DNA of 64,000 bases from Chromatiaceae bacterium (GTDB lineage Bacteria > Pseudomonadota > Gammaproteobacteria > Chromatiales > Chromatiaceae), in NCBI GenBank assembly GCA_019356535.1, contig CP037918.1, positions 992,001 to 1,056,000 on the forward strand, read 5' to 3'. The notes under the pieces were generated by a model, which saw only the letters and a program-made list of their open reading frames with translations, made no database searches and was not told the DNA's origin. Below, piece after piece: positions 40,037-48,230 of this stretch; position 1 is the first letter of the stretch, and each line of letters starts with the position of its first letter. The position numbers and the translations under genes are program-made.

Positions 40037-40358
40037 GGTGGTGATTCCGTTGGTCGATGAAAGGGATACCGGATTCTAACCCGTCCGGAGGGCTGCTGCG
40101 CCTTCACCCCAACCCTCTTTCCCGCAGGGGAGGCCACGAGGGGCAAACCGCACAGGACGCAAAGGTCTCCAGGAAGCCGCAAACCGAGCCCTCTCCGCCT
40201 GCAGGGCCTCGGATCAGCCTCCCGCTTGCGGACACCACCAGATCGACTCCTCCCCCGCCTGCGGGGGAGGCCGGGAGGGGGCCGAAGGTGGACCTCACCT
40301 GAAACCTCGAGAAGCCCTGCAAGCCCGCCTGGCCTGGCATCTGTGATAAAACAACGTC
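40037..40358. repeat. Intergenic spacer with dispersed repeat modules
   Basis: 322 bases without a gene. Two repeat units are seen: CCCTCTTTCCCGCAGGGGAGG...GGGGCAAACCGCACAGGACGCAAAG (about 40112-40165), and the canonical core TCCTCCCCCGCCTGCGGGGGAGG with GGGAGGGGGC at about 40247-40282. The CCGC-AGGACGCAAAG module is the inverted partner of CTTTGCGGTT at 48166-48176. Confidence 0.6.
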
Positions 40359-40847
40359 ATGAACGCGATCGAAGGCGAGTTTCCCGCGCTGGTGGCGCGA
40401 CTGGCCGAGGGGCTGGTCGCGCGCGAGGCCCTGCTGGTCACCGCCGAGTCCTGCACCGGCGGCTGGATCGCCAAGGTGTGTACCGACCGGGCGGGTTCCA
40501 GTGCCTGGTTCGATCGCGGTGTCGTCACCTACAGCAATGCCGCCAAGCACGAGCTGCTGGGGGTGCCCGAGGCGTTGATCGCGCAGCACGGCGCGGTCAG
40601 CCGGCCGGTGGTCGAGGCCATGGCGACCGGCGCCCTGACACGCAGCGCGGCGCGTTACAGCGTCGCGGTGAGCGGCATTGCCGGACCGAGCGGGGGCACG
40701 CCAGACAAGCCGGTCGGCACGGTCTGGCTGGCCTGGGGAACGCCCGTGGGCGTGTCGGCCGTCTGCGCGCATTTCTCCGGCGACCGCGAGCAGGTGCGCG
40801 CCGCCACCGTGGCTGCGGCCCTGCGCGGGCTGCTCGAACGCCTGTGA
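40359..40847 (+). CDS. pncC: Nicotinamide-nucleotide amidohydrolase PncC (CinA C-terminal type)
   Basis: 162 aa. Deamidates NMN to nicotinate mononucleotide in NAD recycling. Motifs: LVTAESCTGGWIAK with the catalytic serine/threonine-lysine region, GVVTYSNAAKHELLGV, and VSGIAGPSGGTPDKPVGTVWLAW. It is the stand-alone C-terminal domain, without the COG1058 domain of full CinA. Located before recA, as cinA/pncC commonly is. Confidence 0.94.
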   Translation: MNAIEGEFPALVARLAEGLVAREALLVTAESCTGGWIAKVCTDRAGSSAWFDRGVVTYSNAAKHELLGVPEALIAQHGAVSRPVVEAMATGALTRSAARYSVAVSGIAGPSGGTPDKPVGTVWLAWGTPVGVSAVCAHFSGDREQVRAATVAAALRGLLERL

Positions 40848-41368
40848 GCCGCCGCCTGTTCTTCGCCCTGTGGCCGGACGAGGCGCTGCGCCGTCGGCTG
40901 GCCGACTGGCAGCAGGCGCACCTGCCGGCGGGCGTGCAGCCGACCCATCCGGCCGATCTGCATCTCACCCTGCATTTTCTGGGGCAGGTCGAGGAGGAGC
41001 GCCTGGCGGCCTTGCGGGCGTTGGGCGACCGCCTGGCGAGCGACGCCTTTGCCTTGCGTCTCGATCACCTGGGCCACTGGCCCGGGCCGCGTGTGCTCTG
41101 GGCCGCGCCCGACCGGGTGCCGGAGGCCCTGGGGGCACTGCACGCCGCTCTGGGCGAGGGCCTGGCCGCGCTGGACTTCGTGCTCGACCTGCGGCCCTGG
41201 CGACCGCACGTGACACTGGCGCGCAAGGTGGTGCGTGCTCCCGGCGATCTGCCCTTTGCAGCGCTCGACTGGGCGGTACGTGAATGGGCGTTGCTGGAGT
41301 CCCGCCCCGGTGCGCGGCCGCTGTATCATCCCCTGGCGCGCTGGCGCCTGCCGACGCCGGGCCGATAG
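40844..41368 (+). CDS. thpR: RNA 2',3'-cyclic phosphodiesterase (LigT-type)
   Basis: 174 aa of the 2H phosphoesterase family. Both catalytic HxTx motifs are present: HLTLHFLG and HVTLAR, with the N-terminal [17 protein letters not shown] typical of ThpR. GTG start overlaps the pncC stop (GTGA). The frame is open upstream, but that part is antiparallel to repeats and pncC. Confidence 0.9.
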   Translation: MSRRLFFALWPDEALRRRLADWQQAHLPAGVQPTHPADLHLTLHFLGQVEEERLAALRALGDRLASDAFALRLDHLGHWPGPRVLWAAPDRVPEALGALHAALGEGLAALDFVLDLRPWRPHVTLARKVVRAPGDLPFAALDWAVREWALLESRPGARPLYHPLARWRLPTPGR

Positions 41369-41456
41369 GGCGCATCGGCAAAAAAGTCTGGAAAACAAAA
41401 AGAGAACAAACTACACTGCACGCAAATTCCGTGGACAACGACTCGGGGAGAGCCTG

Positions 41457-42491
<1,035 letters not shown>

Positions 42492-42497
42492 TCGTCC

Positions 42498-42986
42498 ATG
42501 CGCGCAGAAGGCGAGCTGCCCTTCGGTGACGACGAGGAGACGGCCGACCCCTCGCCAGAGATCGAGGCGGCGGCCGTCCGCCTGCTCGCCGCCCGCGAGC
42601 ACAGCCGGCACGAACTGGAGAACAAGCTGGGCCGCCGCTTCGACCGTGAGGTAGTCGAGGCGGTGCTCGACGAACTGGTCGAGCGCGGCCTGGTCTCCGA
42701 CGAACGCTTCACCGAACACTATGTCGCCAGCCGCATGCGCAAGGGCTTTGGCCCGCTGCGCATCCGCGCCGAGCTGCGCGAGCGCGGCATCGACGGGGAT
42801 CTGATCGAAGCCTGGCTGGACCTGGGAGACGATACCTGGCGCGAGTGCCTGCGCGAGGTGGCCAGGGGACGTTTCGGGGACGATCGCCCCGCCGACCGGC
42901 GCGCCCAGGCGAAACAGGCGCGCTTTCTGCAATACCGGGGCTTTCCCGAATCCCTGATCCGCGATTACCTCTGGGGAACCTCTTGA
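42498..42986 (+). CDS. recX: Regulatory protein RecX
   Basis: 162 aa, three-helix repeat protein that inhibits RecA filament growth. Recognised from [63 protein letters not shown] and the C-terminal [16 protein letters not shown]. It begins 6 bases after recA. alaS, a frequent next gene, is absent here; a repeat cluster follows instead. Confidence 0.93.
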   Translation: MRAEGELPFGDDEETADPSPEIEAAAVRLLAAREHSRHELENKLGRRFDREVVEAVLDELVERGLVSDERFTEHYVASRMRKGFGPLRIRAELRERGIDGDLIEAWLDLGDDTWRECLREVARGRFGDDRPADRRAQAKQARFLQYRGFPESLIRDYLWGTS

Positions 42987-42990
42987 TCAA

Positions 42991-43100
42991 GTCCCTCCCA
43001 CGCTTGCGGACTTCCCCGTTCCACGCTGTTCCCCGCTTGCGGAATTCTCCGTTCTATTCCTCCTCCCCCGCTTGCGGGGGAGGCCGGGAGGGGGCCTCCC
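42991..43100. repeat. Triplicated palindromic repeat after recX
   Basis: Three successive units with CGCTTGCGG: at 43001-43009, at 43034-43042, and the full core CCTCCCCCGCTTGCGGGGGAGG at 43061-43082, followed by CCGGGAGGGGGCCTCCC. The spacers between units (ACTTCCCCGTTCCA and AATTCTCCGTTCTA) are near-copies of each other, indicating local duplication. Confidence 0.65.
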
Positions 43101-43110
43101 GAACCAGCGG

Positions 43111-43350
43111 CTATTCCAACCAGCGCACCAGGTAATAGATGCGCTGCGACTCCGACGACACCGAAGGGCCATACACAATGGCCGGATGCAGATTGCGCTG
43201 CGCATCCGCACCTTCGCGGGCGTCCGCCTCGCTCTCGCACACCTGCACGCAGGCCTCCGGATAGCGCTTGCGGTTCTTGCGCGGGGTCTTGATCAGCGCC
43301 CAGCGCTCGGCCAAGGCGGTGGATTCGGGATCGACGATAACGTGTGGCAT
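43111..43350 (-). CDS. Small conserved-looking hypothetical protein
   Basis: 79 aa, function unknown. The sequence is coherent (MPHVIVDPESTALAERWALIKTPRKNRKRYPEA at the N terminus, ending SSESQRIYYLVRWLE) with host-like codon use, and has a single pair of cysteines-free beta-like strands near the end. I recall similar short proteins in related gammaproteobacteria but no named family. Convergent to recX across the repeat cluster. Confidence 0.6.
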   Translation of the reverse strand: MPHVIVDPESTALAERWALIKTPRKNRKRYPEACVQVCESEADAREGADAQRNLHPAIVYGPSVSSESQRIYYLVRWLE

Positions 43351-43732
43351 GGGTAGATTCTAATACCAAGTGGGGGCAGGGGAACCACAAAGGGCACAAA
43401 GTACACGAAGGGACGTTGTGTTCGAGTCTTGTCTGCCGGACGTTGCGTGCCACCCTGACAGTTCGAATGAACCGCAAAGGACGCGAAGGACGCAAAGAGA
43501 CTCCGTGACCAGCTCCTCTCCCACGAGCGGGGGAGGCTGGGAGGGGGCCATAGTCATATGGGATAGAAGCGCCCGAAACCAGACCAATTGGCGTGACGAA
43601 AGGGCCCAATGTCGCCCAGCGGCTGCTCCAGCACCTGCGCGAACAGAACACCAGTGCATTCAAGGGTTGCGCCTGGGTGGCATTGGCCACTTTGCGTTTT
43701 AGTGCCAGATATTTTAAAAAGGAACTAATTGC
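43351..43732. repeat. Repeat-bearing spacer beyond the truncated integrase
   Basis: 382 bases without an intact gene. It contains AACCACAAAGGGCACAAAG near 43391 and AACCGCAAAGGACGCGAAG near 43470, then the core CTCCTCTCCCACGAGCGGGGGAGG with GGGAGGGGGCC (about 43513-43549). The modules match those at 48089 and 54947 in inverse orientation. The remaining part up to 43732 is AT-richer and shows no continuation of the integrase frame. Confidence 0.55.
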
Positions 43733-44297
43733 CTACCCGGCGCCGACAAAGGGATCCTTGTCGCAATGGAAAAACAGGTGATCGCTCACCCAGCCAGGGC
43801 TGGCCTTATCGGTGTTCACCGAATACCCGCGCGACCGCACCACCGTCAGAAAACGCCGGTACAGCGCCGGAAAGCGTATCCACAGCGGATTGTCCGCCGC
43901 GGCCACCGCCTTCTCGATCATCTCGCTCGGCCGCGCCAGGGTAGGGTGATCGACCTCCAGCCCTCTGCTGCCCTGCGTCCACCCATCCCAATCGAACGCC
44001 TTGGTCCATTCCAGGCGCAGGTGATGGGCAAACAGCAAATGCAAGGCATCGGCCTGCTGACGAAGTCGCCAATCGGGCACCAGCAGATAGCGTCACTGCG
44101 CCTCCAGCCAGTCGCCGACCGTCTCGGCGGTCTGCTCGCGCAGGCGCCCCCGGATTGGCCCGCATGAACGATTCAACATGGCGTCGATACCAGGGACGGG
44201 CTGACTCGGGGACATGGAACGTGCGCAGGGTTTCGAAATAGGTGCGCCAGAAGCGTGCCACGCGAGGGTCTTCCCGGGCAGATTCTCGATCGGACAT
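43733..44297 (-). pseudogene. intI: Integron integrase, inactivated and truncated
   Basis: Reads leftward from ATG 44297 (ribosome site GGAGG). The N-terminal part (ARFWRTYFETL...SARPWYRRHVESFMRANPG) continues, after a frameshift near 44160, as RLREQTAETVGDWLEAQ. It meets a TGA at 44093-44095, then continues in the same frame as DWRLRQQADALHLLFAHHL, FDWDGWTQGSRGLEVDHPT, and finally YRRFLTVVRSRGYSVNTDKAS, the SAM-like DNA-binding domain of tyrosine recombinases. It stops at 43733 before any catalytic domain (no Arg-His-Arg-Tyr region). The pattern matches the long N-terminal form of chromosomal integron integrases. It is divergent from the cassette array, as intI should be. Not functional. Confidence 0.82.
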
Positions 44298-44334
44298 GGG
44301 CAAACCTCCGTGTGTGCCGGGCCGATGGAGAACG

Positions 44335-44363
44335 AGAATAGAACGAATGGCCGCATATCGCAA
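44335..44363 (-). promoter_or_regulatory. Possible promoter of the integrase pseudogene
   Basis: On the minus strand: TTGCGA (44363-44358), a 17-base spacer and TATTCT (44340-44335), about 38 bases upstream of the integrase ATG. No LexA-type box is evident near it. Confidence 0.4.
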
Positions 44364-44389
44364 TATTGGCGCCAGCCACATAATCAACT

Positions 44390-44396
44390 GTTAAGT
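44390..44396 (+). other. attI-like core site at the integron/cassette junction
   Basis: GTTAAGT fits the GTTRRRY core. It lies 93 bases from the integrase start codon, exactly where the first cassette should begin. The inverse core of the attC closing this cassette (ACTTAAC, 45236-45242) is its exact reverse complement, as expected when both came from one circular cassette. Confidence 0.75.
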
Positions 44397-44410
44397 GCTA
44401 AGGAGAGTTG

Positions 44411-45229
44411 ATGCACTTCTTATACATAGATGAAGCAGGAAACACGGGTGCAAATCTCACGGCAGTTCAGCAACCAGTATTCGTTATGGCTTCTCTTGTT
44501 GTAAGTGACGAGAAATGGAGGAAAACCACGCGAATGGTTCGAGAAGCGCTCGAAGCATACTTTGGGGGTAACTTGCCGCCAAATTTCGAACTTCACGCGT
44601 GTGAGCTTCTATCGCCGAATGGAGAGGGGCCGTTCGCGGGGCATGATCGTGAAAATAGAAATGGTTTGGCTCTTGAACTCCTAAACCTTATAGGTGATCG
44701 AGGGCATTACGTCTTTCATACTCCAATATTTAAGTCAAAACTTCAGACATTAGAAGCCCCAAATAAAGATTTTGGGTTTAACTGGCATCACCCGTGGCAA
44801 TACGCGTTCAGTATGCACATAACCATGTTTGAGGAGTTCTTACGAAGCTCGTCAACCGGCGCAACGAGTACTGGGTTGGCAATCATTGATCACGAAGATG
44901 GTTATGTCGAGTTCGTTCGAGGGCATACCGCTCGAAGACAAGCGGACACCGGGTGGAAGCAACTCAAGAAGGTCGTAGAAATAGGCTACAGCGCATCTAG
45001 TCACGCAAATCCCTTGATTCAACTCGCGGATCTAGTCGCATTCACACTAAAAAAATATTATGAGCTTCGTACGCCTCTGTCCGAGAGATGGCCCGTTGCA
45101 GCAAAAGCATTCTTCGAGGATTGCAGGAGCGCTATTTGGTCAAGAGTGAAGTTCAAGAATCCATCGTTCAATAAATTAAATGTCCATGCGACAATGGTTG
45201 GACACGCAAAGAATATCCGTAAACCGTGA
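44411..45229 (+). CDS. DUF3800 protein (cassette 1)
   Basis: 272 aa. N-terminal MHFLYIDEAGNTG carries the acidic cluster of the DUF3800 family; a second acidic motif is LAIIDHEDGYVEF and a third PLIQLADLVAFTLKKY, together resembling a predicted RNase H-like active site. Function is unproven; members are frequent on mobile elements and in defence-gene neighbourhoods. Start at 44411 with AAGGAGAG upstream, placed 20 bases into the cassette. AT-rich codon use differs sharply from the flanking chromosomal genes. Confidence 0.85.
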   Translation: MHFLYIDEAGNTGANLTAVQQPVFVMASLVVSDEKWRKTTRMVREALEAYFGGNLPPNFELHACELLSPNGEGPFAGHDRENRNGLALELLNLIGDRGHYVFHTPIFKSKLQTLEAPNKDFGFNWHHPWQYAFSMHITMFEEFLRSSSTGATSTGLAIIDHEDGYVEFVRGHTARRQADTGWKQLKKVVEIGYSASSHANPLIQLADLVAFTLKKYYELRTPLSERWPVAAKAFFEDCRSAIWSRVKFKNPSFNKLNVHATMVGHAKNIRKP

Positions 45230-45235
45230 ATATGC

Positions 45236-45314
45236 ACTTAACAATCGGCTACACAAGGACGTCAAGCTCTCCGCTGCGCTCCGAGTTCGCCGCCTGTGAG
45301 TCATGGCATTAGCT
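45236..45314 (+). repeat. attC site 1
   Basis: 79 bp from inverse core ACTTAAC (45236-45242) to core ATTAGCT (45308-45314). The conserved crossover G of GTTRRRY is A here. The inner arms (GGCTACACAAGG against CGCCTGTGAGTC) pair only partly, so this site looks degenerate. Confidence 0.65.
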
Positions 45315-45332
45315 TTCAAAAGGAACTGAACC

Positions 45333-45725
45333 GTGCTCACCCAAAAGCTCATACGGCAATTCCTCATTTGCTTGTACAAGCGCCACATCCAAAAGCACGG
45401 TGAAAGCATCGGTCAACTCTATTTCACCCGTTTCAACATCATGGATGACACTCTGCTGGAGGACATTCCAGATCTTGTGCAGTTTCAAGAAGATGGATCG
45501 TTTAAGCGCCTCACAATGGTTCTGGTCAGGGAGCTAAAAGAGAGAGGGTATGCAACTGGGCAAAACATGGAATTCGCCCTAACCACGGAAGGGTACTTTG
45601 AAGCACAGAGGCTTCTCAGTCCGTACAAGCACTTTGCCATTGAGCACTGGAAGTGGCTTGTTAGTGCGTTCTTTACACTCATCACAATATTACTAGCCAT
45701 AGTAAGACTAACTGAATGCCAATGA
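45333..45725 (+). CDS. Orphan membrane-anchored protein (cassette 2)
   Basis: 130 aa, not recognised. Residues 1-100 are soluble with mixed helix and strand; LVRELKERGYATG and ALTTEGYFEAQRLLSP look like a small winged-helix-type fold. A single C-terminal transmembrane helix follows (about 108-126, WLVSAFFTLITILLAIV), giving a tail-anchored layout. The start is GTG with AAAAGGAA upstream. It fills cassette 2 apart from the attC. Confidence 0.7.
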   Translation: MLTQKLIRQFLICLYKRHIQKHGESIGQLYFTRFNIMDDTLLEDIPDLVQFQEDGSFKRLTMVLVRELKERGYATGQNMEFALTTEGYFEAQRLLSPYKHFAIEHWKWLVSAFFTLITILLAIVRLTECQ

Positions 45726-45764
45726 AACAAAGCAGGTGCAATTCGTTCTCGCTCATAGCTGGAT

Positions 45765-45825
45765 ATCTAACAAGGGCAGCCAGCGGGGCGCGCATAGCGC
45801 GGCCGCTGCTGGCTGAACGTTATGT
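45765..45825 (+). repeat. attC site 2
   Basis: 61 bp from inverse core ATCTAAC (45765-45771) to core GTTATGT (45819-45825). The arms GCAGCCAGCGG and CCGCTGCTGGCTG pair well around a GCGCGCATAGCGCG centre. It is the most canonical site of the four. Confidence 0.85.
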
Positions 45826-45872
45826 GTAAAAAAAACCGCAGAATATTCTTGCCCTAGTTGGAGTAAAAAATT

Positions 45873-46460
45873 ATGAAAGCGCGACTAGCTTGTCTTAAAT
45901 GTGGGGTGTTTAATGATGCAGAAGACGAAAAATGCTGGAAATGCAAGCGGCCTATTACCGAAGAAGAAAAACAAGCCGCATTAAACCGAGTAGCCAAGGA
46001 ACTCGAAGAAAAACAAGCTTTTGAATGTCTTAGCCAAGAGGAAAAGGACCGGTTGTTGATCAATAAAGCAATCGCACAAGGTGATTGGTCGGGCGTCCCA
46101 GGATCCACTCTAAACAGAGCGGCAGATAACATCATAATTACCACATCCTTCCAGCTTGCCGCGCATAGGATTGAGCGAGAAATATCTATCGTTACCGCCG
46201 AAGTAGTATATGGCATGAATTTTTTTCGGGATCTGTTCGCCAGCGTTACAGACATTGTTGGAGGTCGTAGTGGTTCCATTCAAAAGGTTCTCCGAGATGC
46301 TCGAAAGGCCGTGCTATTAGAGTTAAAAAAGGAGGCCCTGATGGTCGGTGCTGATGCGGTTATCGCTGTCGATCTTGATTACCAAGAAATTTCTGGTGGA
46401 GGAAAGAGCGGCATGATTATGCTTGTAGCTTCTGGAACCGCAGTAGTGACCGAAAAATGA
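45873..46460 (+). CDS. Zinc-ribbon plus YbjQ-like (UPF0145) protein (cassette 3)
   Basis: 195 aa. Residues 7-28 form a zinc ribbon (CLKCGVFNDAEDEKCWKCKRP, C-x2-C...C-x2-C). A charged helix follows, then from about residue 88 a full YbjQ/UPF0145 domain (IVTAEVVYGMNFFRDLFAS, DIVGGRSGSIQKVLRDAR, GADAVIAVDLDYQEI, VASGTAVV). YbjQ proteins form small oligomeric rings of unknown function. GGAG lies before the ATG. Confidence 0.82.
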   Translation: MKARLACLKCGVFNDAEDEKCWKCKRPITEEEKQAALNRVAKELEEKQAFECLSQEEKDRLLINKAIAQGDWSGVPGSTLNRAADNIIITTSFQLAAHRIEREISIVTAEVVYGMNFFRDLFASVTDIVGGRSGSIQKVLRDARKAVLLELKKEALMVGADAVIAVDLDYQEISGGGKSGMIMLVASGTAVVTEK

Positions 46461-46468
46461 GAGGGATT

Positions 46469-46549
46469 GCATAACAATGCCATAAAGCCGAAAGACAAAA
46501 AGCTACGCTGCGCTTCGCTTTTTGTCCCCGCTTATGGCTGGCGTTAGGT
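46469..46549 (+). repeat. attC site 3
   Basis: 81 bp from inverse core GCATAAC (46469-46475) to core GTTAGGT (46543-46549). The arms AATGCCATAAAGC / GCTTATGGC and GACAAAAAGC / GCTTTTTGTC pair well around CTGCGCTTC. Confidence 0.85.
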
Positions 46550-46559
46550 GTCAAAGAAA

Positions 46560-47236
46560 ATGAATGGCGAATCTAAAGCCGTGGAAGAAGTCGCAAAGGC
46601 TACTGGAAAGGCGGTTGATGCTGGTCGAGAATTAGGTGGCTTCCTGTCCAAGTATATTGGCGGCTCGCTTGAGCAGGCGATGGGGATCGTTGAAGACAAA
46701 TTGAAGTATCAACGGTGGGAGCGCAAAATCCGGCTAATGGAAAAAGCCAATCAACTCATGGCTAGTAAGGGGTTAAGTGCTCCTAGCCGCAATGTGCCCA
46801 TGTAATTCGCAATCCCGTTGATGCTGGGGCCTCTCTTGAAGAGAATGATTATCTTCAGGATAAATGGGCGGCACTCTTAGTTAACGCAGCAGGCGCTTCT
46901 TACGATGTCGAAGTGCGACGCGCCTTTATTAATATTTTGGAGAACTTGACACCATTTGATGCTCTTATGCTCGAAAAAATCTATTCCGCGCCTGATGTCG
47001 CTGGCGTCGAAGTAGAGATATGGACAACGTTCTTACCGGATCGTGTGTCTGAAGAAAAACCTGAGCAGGAGAATCTTCGGCCTCCACGTCAGGTAGAGGT
47101 CTTGCTAGGTAATTTGGCTCGTTTAGGTCTGATTACGACCGCAATGGCCTGGGGAGGGTTTGCAATATTCAGTTGTGTGCATCGAACAGTTCTTGGTATT
47201 GAATTCTTGAGGGCCATCGATGTTGATGCAAAATGA
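46560..47236 (+). pseudogene. DUF4393 (Abi-alpha-like) gene, disrupted (cassette 4)
   Basis: The first part (AVEEVAKATGKAVDAGRELGGFLSKYIGG, EDKLKYQRWERKIRLMEKANQL) ends at a TAA, 46803-46805. The family sequence resumes in another frame about 15 bases later as DAGASLEENDYLQDKWAALL, VEVRRAFINILENLTPFDALM and continues to the TGA at 47234. One nonsense change plus one frameshift therefore separate the halves. The GTG at 46548, inside the core site, is an alternative start. DUF4393 is the family Pfam calls abortive-infection alpha, to my recollection, so an anti-phage past is possible. Confidence 0.75.
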
Positions 47237-47237
47237 C

Positions 47238-47354
47238 ATCTAACCAAGTGATCAAACCGCTCGCTACGCTCGCTCGGACATTTGACCGCGCTGCTCGTTT
47301 GGCTACGCCAAGCCTCACACCACGGTCAAATGCCGCTTATCACTGCCGTTATAT
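47238..47354 (+). repeat. attC site 4
   Basis: 117 bp from inverse core ATCTAAC (47238-47244) to core GTTATAT (47348-47354). The outer arms AAGTGAT / ATCACT and the perfect 10-bp pair CATTTGACCG / CGGTCAAATG enclose a long loop. It marks the right end of the array; pdxH ends 7 bases further on. Confidence 0.82.
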
Positions 47355-47360
47355 TTGAAC

Positions 47361-47996
47361 TCACGGCGCCAACCGCCGTATCTCCCATCCGTCGCCTTCC
47401 TTCTGATACTCGAAGCGATCGTGCAGGCGGTTTTCCCGGCCTTGCCAGAATTCGATGCGTTCGGGCATGACGCGGTATCCGCCCCAGAAGTCGGGTAGGG
47501 GGATGTCGCCGTCGCGGAATTTTCGCTTCATCGATTCGAAGGCCTGTTCCAGCAGGGTGCGTGAGGCGATGGGGCGGCTCTGGTCGGAGCACCAGGCGCC
47601 GAGCTGGCTACCGCGGGGGCGGGAGCGGAAGTAGGTGAGGGATTCGCGGGTGCTCACCCGTTCGACTGCGCCCTGGATCTTCACCTGGCGGTCGAGTTCG
47701 AGCCAGTGGAACAACATGGCCGCTTTGGGGTTGGCCTCGATGTCGCGGGCCTTGCGGCTGCCGTAGTTGGTGTAGAAGACGAAGCCGCGGTGGTCGAAGG
47801 CCTTGAGCAGTACGGTGCGCACTGAGGGCATGCCGTCGGTCCCGCAGGTGGCCAGGCTGAGTGCGTTGGGGTTGTCCAGGCCGGCGTCGCGGGCCTCGAT
47901 GAACCAGCGTTCGAACTGGCGGAAGGGGTCCGGGTCGAGGTCCTTGCGGGACAGTCCGGCGTACTGGTATTCGCGCCGCAGGTCGGCGATGTCCAT
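47361..47996 (-). CDS. pdxH: Pyridoxamine/pyridoxine 5'-phosphate oxidase
   Basis: 211 aa FMN enzyme making pyridoxal 5'-phosphate. Typical segments: MDIADLRREYQYAGLSRKDLDPDPFRQFERWF, FVFYTNYGSRKARDIEANP, RSRPRGSQLGAWCSDQS and the C-terminal GYRVMPERIEFWQGRENRLHDRF. Start at 47996 with AAGGAG upstream; the frame is open further through the repeats. Convergent with the cassette array. Confidence 0.95.
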   Translation of the reverse strand: MDIADLRREYQYAGLSRKDLDPDPFRQFERWFIEARDAGLDNPNALSLATCGTDGMPSVRTVLLKAFDHRGFVFYTNYGSRKARDIEANPKAAMLFHWLELDRQVKIQGAVERVSTRESLTYFRSRPRGSQLGAWCSDQSRPIASRTLLEQAFESMKRKFRDGDIPLPDFWGGYRVMPERIEFWQGRENRLHDRFEYQKEGDGWEIRRLAP

Positions 47997-48088
47997 CAGG
48001 TGACTCCTTGGGGCAGGGTTCGATGAAGTGGGTTTCCTCCCTCCCGGGCATGGGGCGGTCGGGAGGGGCCTTTCAGACGCGCATTTAT

Positions 48089-48188
48089 GCCCCCTCCCGG
48101 CCTCCCCCGCAAGCGGGGGAGGGGTTGATCGAGGCATTTTCTGAAAACCTTGGCGTTCTTCGCGTCCTTTGCGGTTGGTTTTTTGCCC
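48089..48188. repeat. Long form of the dispersed intergenic repeat, copy A
   Basis: GCCCCCTCCCGG, the core CCTCCCCCGCAAGCGGGGGAGG, then GGTTGATCGAGGCATTTTCTGAAAACCTTGGCG and CTTTGCGGTTGGTTTTTTGC. The copy at 54947-55037 matches over nearly its whole length with one short deletion. Located upstream of pdxH. Confidence 0.75.
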
Positions 48189-48230
48189 CTGCTGGCTCCC
48201 CGCAGGCGGGGAAGCCCCTCCTTTGGCGGC

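Larger units (their letters stand above)
44391..47348 (+). mobile_element. Integron gene-cassette array, four cassettes
   Basis: Cassette limits from the G/TT crossover points: 44391-45308, 45309-45819, 45820-46543 and 46544-47348 (918, 511, 724 and 805 bp). Each has one rightward gene and a terminal attC. The array is clearly poorer in GC than the flanking recX and pdxH regions. The inverse core of each attC is complementary to the opening bases of its own cassette (perfect for cassette 1, one mismatch for 2, 3 and 4). With the integrase broken, the array can be mobilised only by an integrase acting in trans. Confidence 0.85.

Noticed and set aside
41369..41456. LexA box upstream of recA
   Set aside because: No CTGT-N8-ACAG or close variant is visible; SOS control is plausible but not supported by a readable site.
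42991..43550. CRISPR array, because of repeated CGCTTGCGG units
   Set aside because: Units differ in length and spacing, spacers are near-copies of each other, and no cas gene is nearby; they are dispersed palindromic repeats.
47238..47354. attC4 as a simple rho-independent terminator for cassette 4
   Set aside because: It has no terminal T run and has both integron core sites in the correct places.
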